Part shown: one piece after another, positions 50,901 through 63,130 of the stretch | How the letters are laid out: the number at the start of each line of letters is the position of its first letter | Position numbering within the stretch: the first letter of the stretch is position 1 | Assembly (NCBI RefSeq): GCF_014898815.1 | Contig: NW_026515450.1 | Coordinates: 558,001-622,000 of the forward strand | Direction of reading: 5' to 3' | DNA from: Panonychus citri | Taxonomy: Eukaryota > Arthropoda > Arachnida > Trombidiformes > Tetranychidae | Length of the DNA stretch: 64,000 nt | Made by a program: the position numbers and the translations under genes | Notes under the pieces: generated by a model | The model's database searches: none | What the model was told of the DNA's origin: nothing | Seen by the model: the letters and a program-made list of their open reading frames with translations, nothing else

Positions 50901-53900
50901 TAACATCATCATCATCTTTTTTTTTCCTCATCACAAGATTATTCAAAGTGTATCCTGGGGTTTTTTTTCATCCTCCTTATGGTTCAATCAAATTAAGTCT
51001 CTCAAATTCAATCATCAACTTCTAATGGTTGTTGATATGCTGATTTTTTGACATTCATTCCATATTAAAGTATTCACACTATTATTACATGTTATGGTGA
51101 AAAAAAATATATCAATAGTACATTCAACTGGTTCGTAGTCTTGAATTACAACAATATAATCACTGAGATGATTATATTATCACTAAGATGATGTCAACTC
51201 TCTTGCACTCATGATGGAGATTCAAATATACTGATGAAGATGAATGAGCTGACATTGAGACGAATGAAAATATAATGACACGCGACTCCTTTCTCTTTCT
51301 CTCTCTCTTTTACTTTAAGTGCTCCCCTCAACTATTAGCTGAGCGAGCATGATGATGATGATGAAAGATGATTAAAGATGAAGATTAAGATGAAAAGTTT
51401 TCGAAAGTGTGTTCTTAGTATCATTTATATTAACCCAAATCTTTTAACACCCTGGACACATAATACATATTAGAAACTCACCCTCAGCATAGTGTTTACT
51501 TTGACTTCAAGTGTCAGAGAAAATTAAAAGTTCTTAACCATAAAAGTAAAGAAAGATTAAAGAAGATGATGAGGATGGAATCGTGAAGAAGAAAAAAAAA
51601 CTAAAAACACAATCAGGTTATTCGAGTGATATTATTTTACTGAAGGAGTCTCAATATCATCTACCCCACCAAAGTACAAGAATATTCAACAAAATAAACA
51701 TGAGAGACACTTTAATATCAATCAAAAGTTAATTTTTCATTCGTTTCATTTGTTTCCATCTTCATCTTCATCATCTCATTGTTATTCTAATATAATATTC
51801 AATTCTTTTGTATATTATATTACAATGGAAAGGCAATTAAAGTGACTTATCAAGTCACCATCTCATCATCATCATCGTCATCATTTTCATCATCAAAAGG
51901 TTGTCTCACTTAAATCATTCTGACTCAATGATACTTTTCATGTGCCTTTAACTTTTTGATCAACTATTATACTTGCTTATTGAACTTCAACAGTTAATAC
52001 AGTTGATTATTGTTATTATTAGCATGAAGATTAGATTGATGTTGATGATGACGATGATGATGCTGATGATGATGATGGTGATATTACATTTGACTATTCA
52101 AATAGCTTATTGAAAAGTATTTGCAAAAGTCTGTTGATTTTTTTCCTCTTACACCAAATATAAACATCATATCATTATATTAAATCATGGTAAGAGATCC
52201 AGAGGAATACAACTTGAAGGCATTTACTGAGGGAATTGACAAACAATATTCACTGGTAGAAAGATTGAAATAGCCTCAAGGCATTCGGTTGGTGGTGATG
52301 GTGCTGATGGATAACTGGGTGGCAGTAATAAAAAAAAATGGAGGAGAAAAGGTTGTTTGTATTATATCCAGAATCTTGACTAATCTAAACAATGATTGAA
52401 GAGATTGTGTCATGATTAACAAACGATAAACACTGAGATGATGAAAATACAATCAATTGATTTCTCTTATAAACAATCAACATTCAAATGTAAACATTGA
52501 ACCAAAATGCAAATGTAATATTAATTAACATGAAATCTATTTGCAAATCTAAATCAATTGTATGATAAAAATACGATAGATGACATTTGACAGTCGTAAT
52601 CATATAAATGTACAAACATAAACACGAATGTATTAAAACAATTGAATGTTCAATTTATCATTTCCATCAAATGATAATCTTAATTTAACTCAATAAATAA
52701 ATTGTTTTCCCTTTTTCACTATTGATCAATTGAAAAGTTAAATATAATCAACAGTTTCATCACGTACACTTAACATGGTAATGTACATTTCTTGATGGTG
52801 TCTATCATCATCATCATCATCTTCATGTTTATTTATCAACCATTTAAACTCCCCCACACTTTAACCTTTTCCCTGACCTCATCATTTCCTCTTCCCTTTT
52901 CTATTATCTCCTTTCAACTGAATTGTATTATCAATTTTTACATTGTTGTCAATACTACAACATCTTATCCTCTCACCTTATCAATTCACTTTTTACCTTT
53001 ACTTTGGTTTCTCTTTTTTTTTCAATACAACATTTACCTTTAACCTTACTTGGAAATCCATTCATGTTTCCTCATCATAATATTGCAAATATACATTTAC
53101 ATGCAAATACATTTATCCAAGTCACTTGTTATCATCATAATGTATGATTACCTGTATTAAAGGTACACATTAGATATACCAAGTAAGAATTAAGCATCTC
53201 ATCATCTCCATTTGCATCCATCTTATTGGTGTTATTATTATCATAATCTATTAATATATATCGTGTGTTTGTCTTTCATTGATCTTGAATGTCAATGAAT
53301 GGATGAATGAATGATGATGCCATTGGAAACCAGAATGTGAAAAAAAAACAAAGTAAAATCAGATGACACCCACAATTGATGGTAACATTTTCACAGGATA
53401 AAATTAACTGTCAATCAGATTGATATTTTACGTGATAATCCTGATGCTTATCATGATAATAATAATAATAATAATCCATAATATTCACAATTGAGGTCGA
53501 GAGAAACTTTTTTTTACCTTCTTTCAATCTTTTCTTCCCCATGTAATTCATGTTCCTAAACTCAATTGATTTGAATGTTTTTCTTCTGTGAGCTTTTCAT
53601 TATCATCTATTTCTCTCTCTCTCATTTTGTGAATTGAATTGAAATTAATCATCTCATTTAAAACTGAAAATCATTGCATGCAACAAGAATATTATACATG
53701 GAGGATAATTTGATTGAACTTTTTTTTTTCTCTCAAGTTCTGATAGAAGGGAGATAGAGAAAGAGAACTCATCTCAATCACCTTTCATCCATCACATAGA
53801 CAGAGATTTAATTTAATTACTTGTTCAAGTTAATTACCATTGAGAAAGTGAACAGATAGTTAACAGTAGCTTTGGTGAAACAAACACACACACATGACTA

Positions 53901-54110
53901 ATCATTTAGCATTACAACAATTAGTAAATTGTAGTCAATCAACTGTAAATGCTTCTGATTCTGCATCAAATTAACGTTCATTTTTACACATGTCACCCAT
54001 TGATTGTATTCAAAAAAGGTACAGATCACGAAATCACGGTAACAACCAACACGCATACCCACTCCCCTCACTTACTGGTCACCTCTCCAATACTTAATTA
54101 CGATGGTAAT
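41928..54110. other. Gene-poor AT-rich DNA (12 kb)
   Basis: No exon, RNA gene or recognisable transposon was found on either strand. There are scattered ATC/GAT runs (for example 42750-42785 and 50338-50350), some GA runs and many ATTA/TAAT words. The part near 47.7-49.3 kb has less simple sequence and slightly more mixed composition but holds no open frame of note. Short open frames here are low-complexity. It may be an intron of a gene outside the window or true intergenic DNA. Confidence 0.6.
54106..54110 (+). repeat. 5 bp target site duplication (GTAAT), left
   Basis: GTAAT directly precedes the 5' LTR and is repeated at 58577-58581 directly after the 3' LTR. Five bases is the usual size for copia elements. 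Confidence 0.9.
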
Positions 54111-54390
54111 TGTTGGAATAATCGTCCTTCTCACGAGGCTCATCCCGAGGCTCATCTTAAAGTCTAAAGTATAAGCTCTTTATGAGCTTGCCTTTGGTCA
54201 TATCTTTAAGCTCACACTAATAGACCCTGAAGATGAATCTCACCAATAGCTTACTCTCTGAGTCCTCGCAGAGTCCGCTTTAATTATAATCTGTTTCTAT
54301 CAATAAATACGAGATCTCAAAATGAGTCTCACTCAGTTGTCTCAATAAGAGTTAAAGTTTCATTTAATTTATTTAGTTGAAATACCAACA
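54111..54390 (+). repeat. 5' LTR of copia element (280 bp)
   Basis: It begins TGTTGGAATA and ends AATACCAACA, a TG...CA terminus with short inverted ends. It contains AATAAA near 54301, a likely polyadenylation signal, and the palindromic word GAGATCTCAA at 54311-54320. It is identical to the 3' LTR base for base in my reading. Confidence 0.96.
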
Positions 54391-54406
54391 GGTTATGGGC
54401 CTAGTG
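54391..54406 (+). promoter_or_regulatory. Primer binding site, initiator tRNA-Met half type
   Basis: GGTTATGGGCCTAGTG directly abuts the 5' LTR. It closely resembles the primer site of Drosophila copia, which pairs with an internal part of initiator tRNA-Met rather than its 3' end. The match is from memory of that family. Confidence 0.7.
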
Positions 54407-54501
54407 TGTTTCTTATAATTTAAACTGTGTTAAACTCTTTGTTATTCGTGACTTTATCTTGTTTTACTTTGTGTTGCTCTAAGTGAGATCTCAAATTGAG
54501 A

Positions 54502-57500
54502 ATGGAAAAATCTGAGTTCCATGTTCCTTTGTTGACAGTTAAATCGTTCCAACGATGGAAATTTGATATTCTTAGTGTTCTCGAAGCAAAGGATCTCTTA
54601 GACATCGTAACTGGTGTAGAGTTGATGCCACAAGGAGAGGCAATAAGTCAAAAGCCATGGAAGGTAAAAGATGCGCGAGCTCGAGGGGTACTTTCTACGT
54701 CTCTCGACGAGGAACATCACACGCTAATAAGATCATGCTCGACTTCAAAAGAAATTTGGGACACCCTTTTGAAGTACCGGGAACAGTCAACAACAACCAA
54801 CAAGTTTTTGTGTAACCAAGCGTTTCACGAATTGAAGTTCCGTGATGATATGAATATAAGTAACTACTTAAGTGAGCTCAATATTATACTCAAGCAGTTA
54901 GGAGATCTCAATAACTCGCCCAGTTCTGAGACGGTAATTGCCAAGATAATAAATGATCTACCAAAAGAGTATGATTCTTTTCGTACTTCCTGGAGACTCG
55001 CTGCTATTGGTGGTATAGAGTTCAAATTGGATGACCTTCAATCGCAATTATTAGTTGCAGAAAGGGAGCTCAAGTTGGGAGCTCATCAAGTGGTGAAAGG
55101 AGAAGCTCTGGTTATGCACAACAAAAACTGGCGATCTAAGAAAAATTACAAGTGCTTCAAGTGTGGTAAGAGAGGTCACTTCAAGAACAAATGTCCTGAC
55201 CTACAAAAAGGTGCTGACGGCAAAGGAAACGAAAGTGGTAAGCCCCAATACGGTCTCACAATGAGATCTCATTATGATACCCAATCAACATGGTTACTGG
55301 ACTCAGGTGCTTCAAGTCATATGGCTCGGTGTAAGGCTGAGTTTGTTAGCTATCAGGAGTTGGAAACCCCAGAAGAGTTCATTATAGGTGATGGCCGGAC
55401 CATGAAAGCAATTGGAATAGGTGAAATCGAAGTGGAGGTATTTGATGGCTCATCGTGGGCACCAAATAGATTTTTATCTGTGAAACACGTGCCTGATCTA
55501 ATTGTTGATCACATTGTATCAATGGGTGCCCTCACAAGTCGAGGTCTCAAAATTGAAGCATCTAAATCAGAAGTAAATGTGAGATCTCAAAGTGGTACTC
55601 TGATAATAGTTGGAAACAAAGTCCAAAGTAGTGAAGTTTATGAGCTTTCAGTAAGAGTCTCGAAGTGTTTTAATTTCTGTGCTCTCACCGTGGGAAACCC
55701 TGTTAAGCTCTGGCATGAGCGATTGGGTCACATTGGTGTTGATCGTGTCAAAACTATGATAAAAATTGGTATGATACAAGGTGTTGCAAATCAACAAGAC
55801 CAATCGTTCTTCTGTGATGGATGTGCTCTGGGAAAACAATCTCGCAAGACCTTTCATTCAAGTGAACCAAGAGCTACCACTGTGGGATCTCATCTTCATA
55901 CTGACGTTATGGGTCCTATGGAAGAGCCCTCATTATCAGGCTCCAGATACTGTGTCGTGCTCAAAGATGAAGCTTCTAAATTTCGAAAGATAAAGGTAGT
56001 TAAGTCTAAAAATGAGATCCCATCCGAGCTTCAATATTTGATACACGAAGTGATAAGTGAAATAGGGTCTCCTCCTAAGGCTCTCCGATCTGATAATGGG
56101 ACTGAATACGTAAATAAGGAAGTTCAGACGTTTCTGAGAAAGTTTTCAATCAAACATGAATTATCAGCTCCCTACACACCACAGCAAAACGGTATGTCAG
56201 AACGAGAAAATCGAACTCTGGTTGAATTAGCTCGATCGATGATCTACGCAAAGAGGCTCCCGAAGAGGTTCTGGGCTGAGGCTCTTAATACAGCAGCATA
56301 TGTATTGAACCGTGTTCCATCTAAGAAATCGCAAGTTACTCCATTTGAGCAATGGTTTGGGACTAAGCCAAGTGTATCCCACATGAGACCCTTTGGATGT
56401 AAAGTGTTTGTTCATATACCTGAAAGTCAACGAAGAAAGTGGGACCCTCGCTCAAAGGAAGGTATACTGGTAGGATATACAGATACAAGTCATAACTACC
56501 GTGTTTACTTCAAAGACAAAGACAAGGTTGAGATTTCACGAGAGGTTAGATTTGATGAGTCTCATACTGTGACTCTACAAGAGCCTCCAAGTGATCGCCA
56601 AGAAGTTAATCGTGTTTATGAGGTCTCAGATGAGGACGTTGTCTCTGAGCTAGACGAACCAGCGCCAACACAAGAACCAAATAAAACCCCAAAGAAAAGT
56701 ACATCTAAGCCATCAGCTCGTACGTCTCCTTATCTTCTAAGAAATCGATGCAACTTAATAGTCCAAGAGCCAGAAAGCTTTGACGAGGCCATGGACAGTG
56801 AAGATAACAACATGTGGAAAGAGGCTATGGACGAAGAGATGAAATCTCTAAAGGAGAACTCCGTGTGGGAGCTCGTTCCGAGGCCAAAAGATGTATCCAT
56901 CATCCAATGTCGCTGGATCTATAAGGTAAAGACTAAAGCTAATGGTGAAATAGAACGATACAAGGCTCGTCTTGTGGCCAAAGGATTCTCACAAAGGCCT
57001 GGAATCGACTACCAGGAGACTTTCTCACCGGTTGTTCGTTTTGAATCGATTAGAATAATCATTGCTCTATCTGCCTATTATAACATGAAGATTTCTCAAT
57101 TCGATGTGAAGACAGCCTTTCTCTATGGTGATCTAAAGCAAGAGATACTAATGGAGCAGCCTCCGGGGTATGAAAAAGGAGACAATGTATGTAGGCTCTT
57201 AAAGGGGCTCTACGGTCTAAAACAAGCTCCAAGAGAATGGAACGATAAATTTTCATCATTCTTACAAGAGTTTGGTTTTGAGATCTCAAATTCAGACCCA
57301 GGCGTTTATTTCATCATAAACGGAAAAACCATTTGTTTTCTAGCTCTTTATGTTGATGACGGACTTTTGTGCTCTAATGATGCTTCTTTCTCGAAAAATG
57401 TACTTTCATACTTATCTGAACACTTTCAGATCAAGTTTAATGAAGCTGAAACCTTCTTAGGTGTTGAGATCTCAAAGCTGAGCTCAAAAGGTATCTTCAT

Positions 57501-58353
57501 CGGTTCATCGGGCTACATTAAAAGGCTCCTTAAGAAGTACAAAATGGAGGAATGCAAGCCTGTTAAAACTCCGTGTGATGTTAATGTTAAATTAGAACCT
57601 TCTGAAAACACCGAAAGGCCTGACTATCCATACCAAGAACTAGTGGGAGCTCTTATGTTTCTATCAACGACAACCAGACCTGACATCTCATATTGTGTCA
57701 ACACTTGTGCCAAATATTGTAACTCATATGATGAGTCTCATTGGGTGGCTCTGAAACGGATCCTCAGATACCTGAAGGGAACGGTTGATTATGGGATCGC
57801 ATTTGGAAATAACAATATCTTCGAGGCTTATTGTGATTCTGACTTCGGGTCTGATCTGGTATCAAGAAAGTCCGTCTCTGGATTTGTGCTTATAATTAAT
57901 GGAGGAGCTGTTTCATGGGCATCTCGAGGTCAGAGCATCGTCGCTCAAAGTACAACTGAGGCCGAGTATATCGCAATGTCCGAATGTTTAAAGGACATCA
58001 TTTGGACGCGCAAATTGTTAGCTGAAATTGAGACCTCAATCCGAGACCCGACCACAATTTGGTGCGACAACCAAGGAGCTATAAAATTAGCAGAGAATCC
58101 TGTCTATCATCGTCGTACTAAACATATCGATGTTAAGTACCACTTCATTCGAGCTGCCAAAGAAGATGGAACGATAAATATCGAGTATATACAATCAAAG
58201 GAACAACGAGCTGATTTCTTGACCAAACCTTTAGCTGCCCCAGGATTTACTCACTGTAGAGCCTCAATTGGTATCGTAAGCAAGAACGAGTGGGAGTGTT
58301 GGAATAATCGTCCTTCTCACGAGGCTCATCCCGAGGCTCATCTTAAAGTCTAA
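54502..58353 (+). CDS. Copia gag-pol polyprotein
   Basis: A 1,283-residue single-frame polyprotein that packages, reverse-transcribes and integrates the element. Domains in order: a UBN2-type gag (to about 200), a CCHC knuckle CFKCGKRGHFKNKC near 218-231, an aspartic protease WLLDSGASSHM (about 264-274), an integrase with HHCC zinc site and DDE core (HTDVMGP, RSDNGTEYVN, QNGMSERENR), a reverse transcriptase ending in ALYVDDGLL, and RNase H with YCDSDFGSD, STTEAEYIAM and WCDNQGAIKLAENPVYHRRT. The start is the ATG at 54502; the frame is open six bases further upstream but has only TTG there. The stop lies 57 bases inside the 3' LTR, so the last 19 codons are LTR-encoded. There is no frameshift between gag and pol. 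Confidence 0.97.
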   Translation: MEKSEFHVPLLTVKSFQRWKFDILSVLEAKDLLDIVTGVELMPQGEAISQKPWKVKDARARGVLSTSLDEEHHTLIRSCSTSKEIWDTLLKYREQSTTTNKFLCNQAFHELKFRDDMNISNYLSELNIILKQLGDLNNSPSSETVIAKIINDLPKEYDSFRTSWRLAAIGGIEFKLDDLQSQLLVAERELKLGAHQVVKGEALVMHNKNWRSKKNYKCFKCGKRGHFKNKCPDLQKGADGKGNESGKPQYGLTMRSHYDTQSTWLLDSGASSHMARCKAEFVSYQELETPEEFIIGDGRTMKAIGIGEIEVEVFDGSSWAPNRFLSVKHVPDLIVDHIVSMGALTSRGLKIEASKSEVNVRSQSGTLIIVGNKVQSSEVYELSVRVSKCFNFCALTVGNPVKLWHERLGHIGVDRVKTMIKIGMIQGVANQQDQSFFCDGCALGKQSRKTFHSSEPRATTVGSHLHTDVMGPMEEPSLSGSRYCVVLKDEASKFRKIKVVKSKNEIPSELQYLIHEVISEIGSPPKALRSDNGTEYVNKEVQTFLRKFSIKHELSAPYTPQQNGMSERENRTLVELARSMIYAKRLPKRFWAEALNTAAYVLNRVPSKKSQVTPFEQWFGTKPSVSHMRPFGCKVFVHIPESQRRKWDPRSKEGILVGYTDTSHNYRVYFKDKDKVEISREVRFDESHTVTLQEPPSDRQEVNRVYEVSDEDVVSELDEPAPTQEPNKTPKKSTSKPSARTSPYLLRNRCNLIVQEPESFDEAMDSEDNNMWKEAMDEEMKSLKENSVWELVPRPKDVSIIQCRWIYKVKTKANGEIERYKARLVAKGFSQRPGIDYQETFSPVVRFESIRIIIALSAYYNMKISQFDVKTAFLYGDLKQEILMEQPPGYEKGDNVCRLLKGLYGLKQAPREWNDKFSSFLQEFGFEISNSDPGVYFIINGKTICFLALYVDDGLLCSNDASFSKNVLSYLSEHFQIKFNEAETFLGVEISKLSSKGIFIGSSGYIKRLLKKYKMEECKPVKTPCDVNVKLEPSENTERPDYPYQELVGALMFLSTTTRPDISYCVNTCAKYCNSYDESHWVALKRILRYLKGTVDYGIAFGNNNIFEAYCDSDFGSDLVSRKSVSGFVLIINGGAVSWASRGQSIVAQSTTEAEYIAMSECLKDIIWTRKLLAEIETSIRDPTTIWCDNQGAIKLAENPVYHRRTKHIDVKYHFIRAAKEDGTINIEYIQSKEQRADFLTKPLAAPGFTHCRASIGIVSKNEWECWNNRPSHEAHPEAHLKV
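58288..58296 (+). promoter_or_regulatory. Polypurine-like tract before the 3' LTR
   Basis: GAGTGGGAG directly precedes the 3' LTR, where plus-strand DNA synthesis is primed in LTR elements. It is short and has one pyrimidine, and it lies within the coding frame. Confidence 0.55.
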
Positions 58354-58576
58354 AGTATAAGCTCTTTATGAGCTTGCCTTTGGTCATATCTTTAAGCTCA
58401 CACTAATAGACCCTGAAGATGAATCTCACCAATAGCTTACTCTCTGAGTCCTCGCAGAGTCCGCTTTAATTATAATCTGTTTCTATCAATAAATACGAGA
58501 TCTCAAAATGAGTCTCACTCAGTTGTCTCAATAAGAGTTAAAGTTTCATTTAATTTATTTAGTTGAAATACCAACA
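58297..58576 (+). repeat. 3' LTR of copia element (280 bp)
   Basis: It has the same length and sequence as the 5' LTR. It carries the stop codon of the polyprotein 55-57 bases from its start. The duplication GTAAT follows at 58577-58581. Confidence 0.96.
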
Positions 58577-58581
58577 GTAAT

Positions 58582-59151
58582 CATAATTGTATGGGTAAAA
58601 AAAGTCTACCATGAAATCAGGGAAAATGCTGATCAGTAGAATTTATTACAATTTGTAATATATAAAAGATAAACTTTCTCATGCTTCCGTCAAGAATTAA
58701 AGTAAGAAGAAATTCTGATTGTTGAGAACATTGATTTCTTGAACATGAACATTATCATATATTCAACATTTTGTCTGAGTGATTCTGTTACATTGTAATT
58801 CAGGTAACGGTTCAAGTAAAAGTGTTAACCATTTATCTTATTCAATTTACACTCATGGTGGATGAAACTTTTCCCACCCTCAACTTTATCCATCAGTTGT
58901 AATCATTTTATATTCCAGAACTTTTTTTATTATTCTCATATTGTGATTTCACCCTGTATACTTTTTTTACAACCTTTTAGTTTGAATGAATAATATTCAT
59001 CTTAAATATATGCACCGAATTGAATCATGGTAATAAAATGATTCATATATTTCATGATAATCAGAGATGATTTAACCACTTGAATAAATCTCGTTTGCTA
59101 TGTAATGTGAATAATAATCAATGATAATTAAGTCTCAAATTAACTAGACTA

Positions 59152-59184
<33 letters not shown>

Positions 59185-62100
59185 ATTTTAATATTCTCAT
59201 ACCTAGACAATAATTAGAAATGATTTACTCTTGATTCGATTATCTATCAGTTGTATTGGTTTGGAAGTTTAATTAAAAAGTCTATGTAACTAATTACATT
59301 TCGTTTGATTGATGATTAGTTTATGGTGTTTTCTTTTGTTGACTTAATTTAGTATTTCAAGTTAATCCCTATTGATATTGGATTAGTATTATTATTAAGG
59401 TGTATTCATCTTATTTTTTTTGCTTGTTTTGTTTGAAGGTCACTTTCATTTGGACATCACTTGTTATCATGATAATGATATTAGTGAATATAATGGTAAG
59501 TGTAATTGCCATGAATTAAAGGCTGTTGTTGTTGATTGTATGCTTTATGTTGGTAATCAAGTTAATCCAAAAAGATTGAGGAAGAAATTGGATGAAGATG
59601 AAAAAGGGTGATGAGAGAGAAATTGGAAGGAAGAAAAGATGAAGAATATTGAAGATGATGTTATTTCGAAGGTAAAATTATATCGAATAGAATTGATTCA
59701 GTTTATGAGAAAAGGGTGAAAGTTTATTGGTAATATTGTGGCAAACATGGGGGACTCGAGATTCTCCTCTGAGAAAATTGTGAGAGAAATTTTGTGAATG
59801 AAAGAGAAAATGAAATAGAGAAAAAAAGTTTGTGGCGGGAATGTTGAAGAATAGAAATTGATGATAAATAAGATTGAGGTAAAGATGAAGATGAAGAAGA
59901 GAGTGTGGTGGATGAAACATTTTATTCCAAATTTTGTCTATCAATAGAGGAATAAAATAAGAAAAATAGTATTTAATATTGTGGGAGCAAAAGTTTAGTG
60001 AGTAACTTGGGAGAGATTAACTGTTTACTATTAATATCGTTTATATTGTTGTATGATAATATATATGAATTGGTTACAGAATTGGGAATGAGATGAGATG
60101 CTTAATTTATTATCGGGTCCACCTAAAGTTTTATCTTGGTTTCTCAGGCCTGGTCAGATTAAATATATAAGAAGAGGAGGAAAATAAAGTAAAGAGAGAG
60201 AGAGAGAGCGAGTGAGTGAATGAGTGAGTGAGGGAGTAACATGAATCAGAATATGAGTGCATTGTAAGTAGAATCATGTTCACATCTGCACCCATGGTTA
60301 ATATTATCATCATGATGAAAAGAACAACAAATTTCTCATCCTTTCCACTTTAATCTTCCTAATGATGATGAAAGATGATGATCAGTAAAATGCTATGTTA
60401 TTCAGTCTTAAAATAAACAGTTTTCTTCATCCTCATCCTCATCCTCATCCTCTCTCTCTCTCTCTCACTCTTACTCATCTTCTGCATCCTTTTTAGCATC
60501 TTCATCTTATTGTTTCCTTATAACACTTTCCCGGATTTCCATTATAATTCAGTTAGCGTTAATATGATCAAATCTTATCCTGTTTACATAATATAATAGA
60601 AATCAAAAGTTGATGTAAATTGTTTTGTTTCGAGTTCATGTCAACGCATCATATCAATTGATTAGAAATATTCAGCTCACTTCAGATTGTGAGTATAAAG
60701 AGATTCAAGTTTAGTTTAATTAATTAGTTTAGTTAATAAAAGCTAATTAATCAAACGAAAGTTTCAACCAAATCAAGAGTCCAATGATTAAATGTATTAT
60801 ATGTGAAAATTTCAACTGAGTCACAGACATTTAATATATTAATTACACCCAATTAGCACCAATTGGGTAATAATAATTGTACTGGAAATTGTAATAATTG
60901 TTACAATTTATTATGTGCATACATCTATGAGGAAATAATAGCCAATGGTCAATAAATTAATTTATATCTGTTATCATTTGTGTTTTTATTATTTGGGTTT
61001 ACAACTGATTTGATATCATTATCATAATCAATTGATTTCTCTCTGCATTTCAAGCGTAACAAATGATGATGATGCAGAAATAAAAAGTTGCTTATCACAA
61101 AGTAATAAGATGATGGTCATCATTAACATTATCATGGTCATTTGTTGCGTAAAATTAAATGCAAGAGGCAAAAAAAATAAGATCAAGTTATAATATTGTA
61201 CAAGGAAATTGTTGTTGCTGTGTTACTCATAATAGATTTGTGTACAGGGAGTTGAGGAGGATGAAAAGTTAAGGGTGGGGTGGGTTGAGGGAGGTGGTTG
61301 GGTGTATTATGTGACCATCAATTTGATTCACTAAATGATTTCACTTGTGTCTTGATGACATTTCCTTGCCGGACATGTCCATCCACCTTCAACTTGTTTC
61401 TTTCTTTATTTATATTTATTATTTGTTTGTCTTTCATTTGGTTTATTTAAATGGTCAGTTTCTTTAAGCCTTTGTACTTACATATTGTATATTACATTAG
61501 TTGTCCAGTCTTTTTAATATGGTGAAGAGAGAGAGAAAGAGACTGACCATTAATACACTAATCAAATGGTCAAGCAAAGCAACTTGAATGAGTCTTTGGA
61601 CTTGCAAGAGTCAAACAAAACACTGAAATTGTCTGATCAATGATTAATCAAGATAATTGATTGATTAAGTAGGAAAAAGTTAGCATTGGAAAAAAACATT
61701 GATTGTTAATTAACCTTAAGGTTAATTGTTATAAATTAATTGTATCAGAAAATAATAGTTTTAATGAAAGGTAACAATTAACGTTGCTAATTAAACGATG
61801 GACTATTGAACAATTAGAGGAAATAACATTGATTAGAAGCAAGTTATTCAATAGGAATCATTTGTTTATCTAATTGTTAACGAGATTATCATTAATTAAA
61901 AGAATCAGGATAATCAACTTTAACAATCAATTCTATGTGATCGTCATCTTATTACAAAATTAGATTATCGCAATTATCAATGTTATATGAGTGTAGGAAT
62001 TTTTTTTTCTCAATGGGAAAATTGCTATTGAGTTATGATTGATTGATGATTTAATGAGAATAATTTGATTGATTGTTATGGTTAAATTTCATGATATGAG

Positions 62101-63130
62101 TCATGAAATATGAACACTGGGAGTGAAAATTGCATACAAAATGAACTTTCAGATGGCGTTACAGTCTAATATTGATAATATTCAGTTAATATCAATAAAT
62201 ATTATCCATTTTCTTGGTCTTCTGATATCATGATGATAAAAATTTGATATCATGATAAGTTTGAATTATCTCTCATGAGAATTGGATAAAATATAAATAT
62301 ATTTATACATGTGGAAGAGGGTGATAGGAAATGAGAGAAAACAAGATTCCTTGGAATCTGATGACAAGATCAAGTTTCATGATAATATTTTTATGAGAGA
62401 GAATATGAATAAAAAATATGAATCGAATATGTATTATAATAATAGAACTTGAAACTTAGAACTTATCATTCGAACTGTTTATTAAAATTATCATGATATT
62501 TTTACTCATATTCTTTTTTCTTCTTCCATCATCATCACCCTGGTGATTATTTTCATCCGATGAAATCATCTACTCATTGGTATTCAAATGCAATTTGTTT
62601 CAATTGACGAGATGAATGTTTAGTTTTTTTTAGATATTCTTTTGAAATATTATTCTGAATAATCATTAGGGTGGGATGATGATTATTCTCATGATCAGAA
62701 TGAAGACAAAAAAATAAGATATACCAACAAGAACATCACTCAATCAGCATGAATTACTGAATGACATTCTTCATTTCAGTAGTAGTTAAAATACACAGTT
62801 GAGGCCACTTTTTTTCAACTTTCTCTTTCTTTTTCTCTTTCTCATCTCTTTCTTTTTCTCTTACTTTTGTATTAACAAAATTAATGATTTTCGGGGTAAC
62901 CCCAAGGCCAACAACCTGTTGCAACAAGTTTGTTAACTTTCCCTTTATAATTAAGGAAGTGCATTTAAAAGGAGATGACCGTGTATAGGTCAATGACTTC
63001 CCGGGTAAATGTGAATTTTATTGTAAAATTGAATTATGCATTAATTATAATGGTTACAATTGCTTGCAATATATCAATCAATTGGAAATTTTGCAATGAA
63101 TAAAGTCTGTCTATGCACTTTTACTTAATG
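58582..63130. other. Gene-poor AT-rich DNA with microsatellites
   Basis: No gene could be supported. The stretch holds a (CT)15 run at 59154-59183, a TCATCC run near 60427-60452, GA runs and AT-rich filler. A short open stretch at 59439-59610 has splice-like borders but no known similarity. A likely polyadenylation signal of the gene ending at 63131 lies at 63022-63017 on the minus strand. Confidence 0.6.
59154..59183. repeat. (CT)15 microsatellite
   Basis: This is a perfect 30-base CT run in gene-poor DNA. Confidence 0.9.

Larger units (their letters stand above)
54111..58576 (+). mobile_element. Complete copia-type (Ty1/copia) LTR retrotransposon
   Basis: The element is 4,466 bp: a 280 bp LTR, a tRNA primer site, one polyprotein ORF, a purine-rich tract and a second 280 bp LTR, flanked by the duplication GTAAT. 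The LTRs are identical and the ORF has no break, so the insertion is recent and the copy may be able to move. The protein order gag, protease, integrase, reverse transcriptase, RNase H defines the copia superfamily, since gypsy elements have integrase last. Confidence 0.97.

Noticed and set aside
53949..54167. Open frame ending with the same peptide as the copia polyprotein
   Set aside because: It is host flank read into the 5' LTR; the shared ending only reflects LTR identity.
59439..59610. Possible exon GHFHLDITCYHDNDISEYN with AAG acceptor and GGTAAGT donor
   Set aside because: It is only 57 bases if spliced, no partner exon was found and no family is recognised.
62754..62993. Minus-strand 79-codon frame with LLQQVVGLGVTPKIINFVNTK
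   Set aside because: The upstream acceptor has no pyrimidine tract, the 3' half is GA-repeat translation, and it lies at or beyond the expected 3' end of the PPPY gene.
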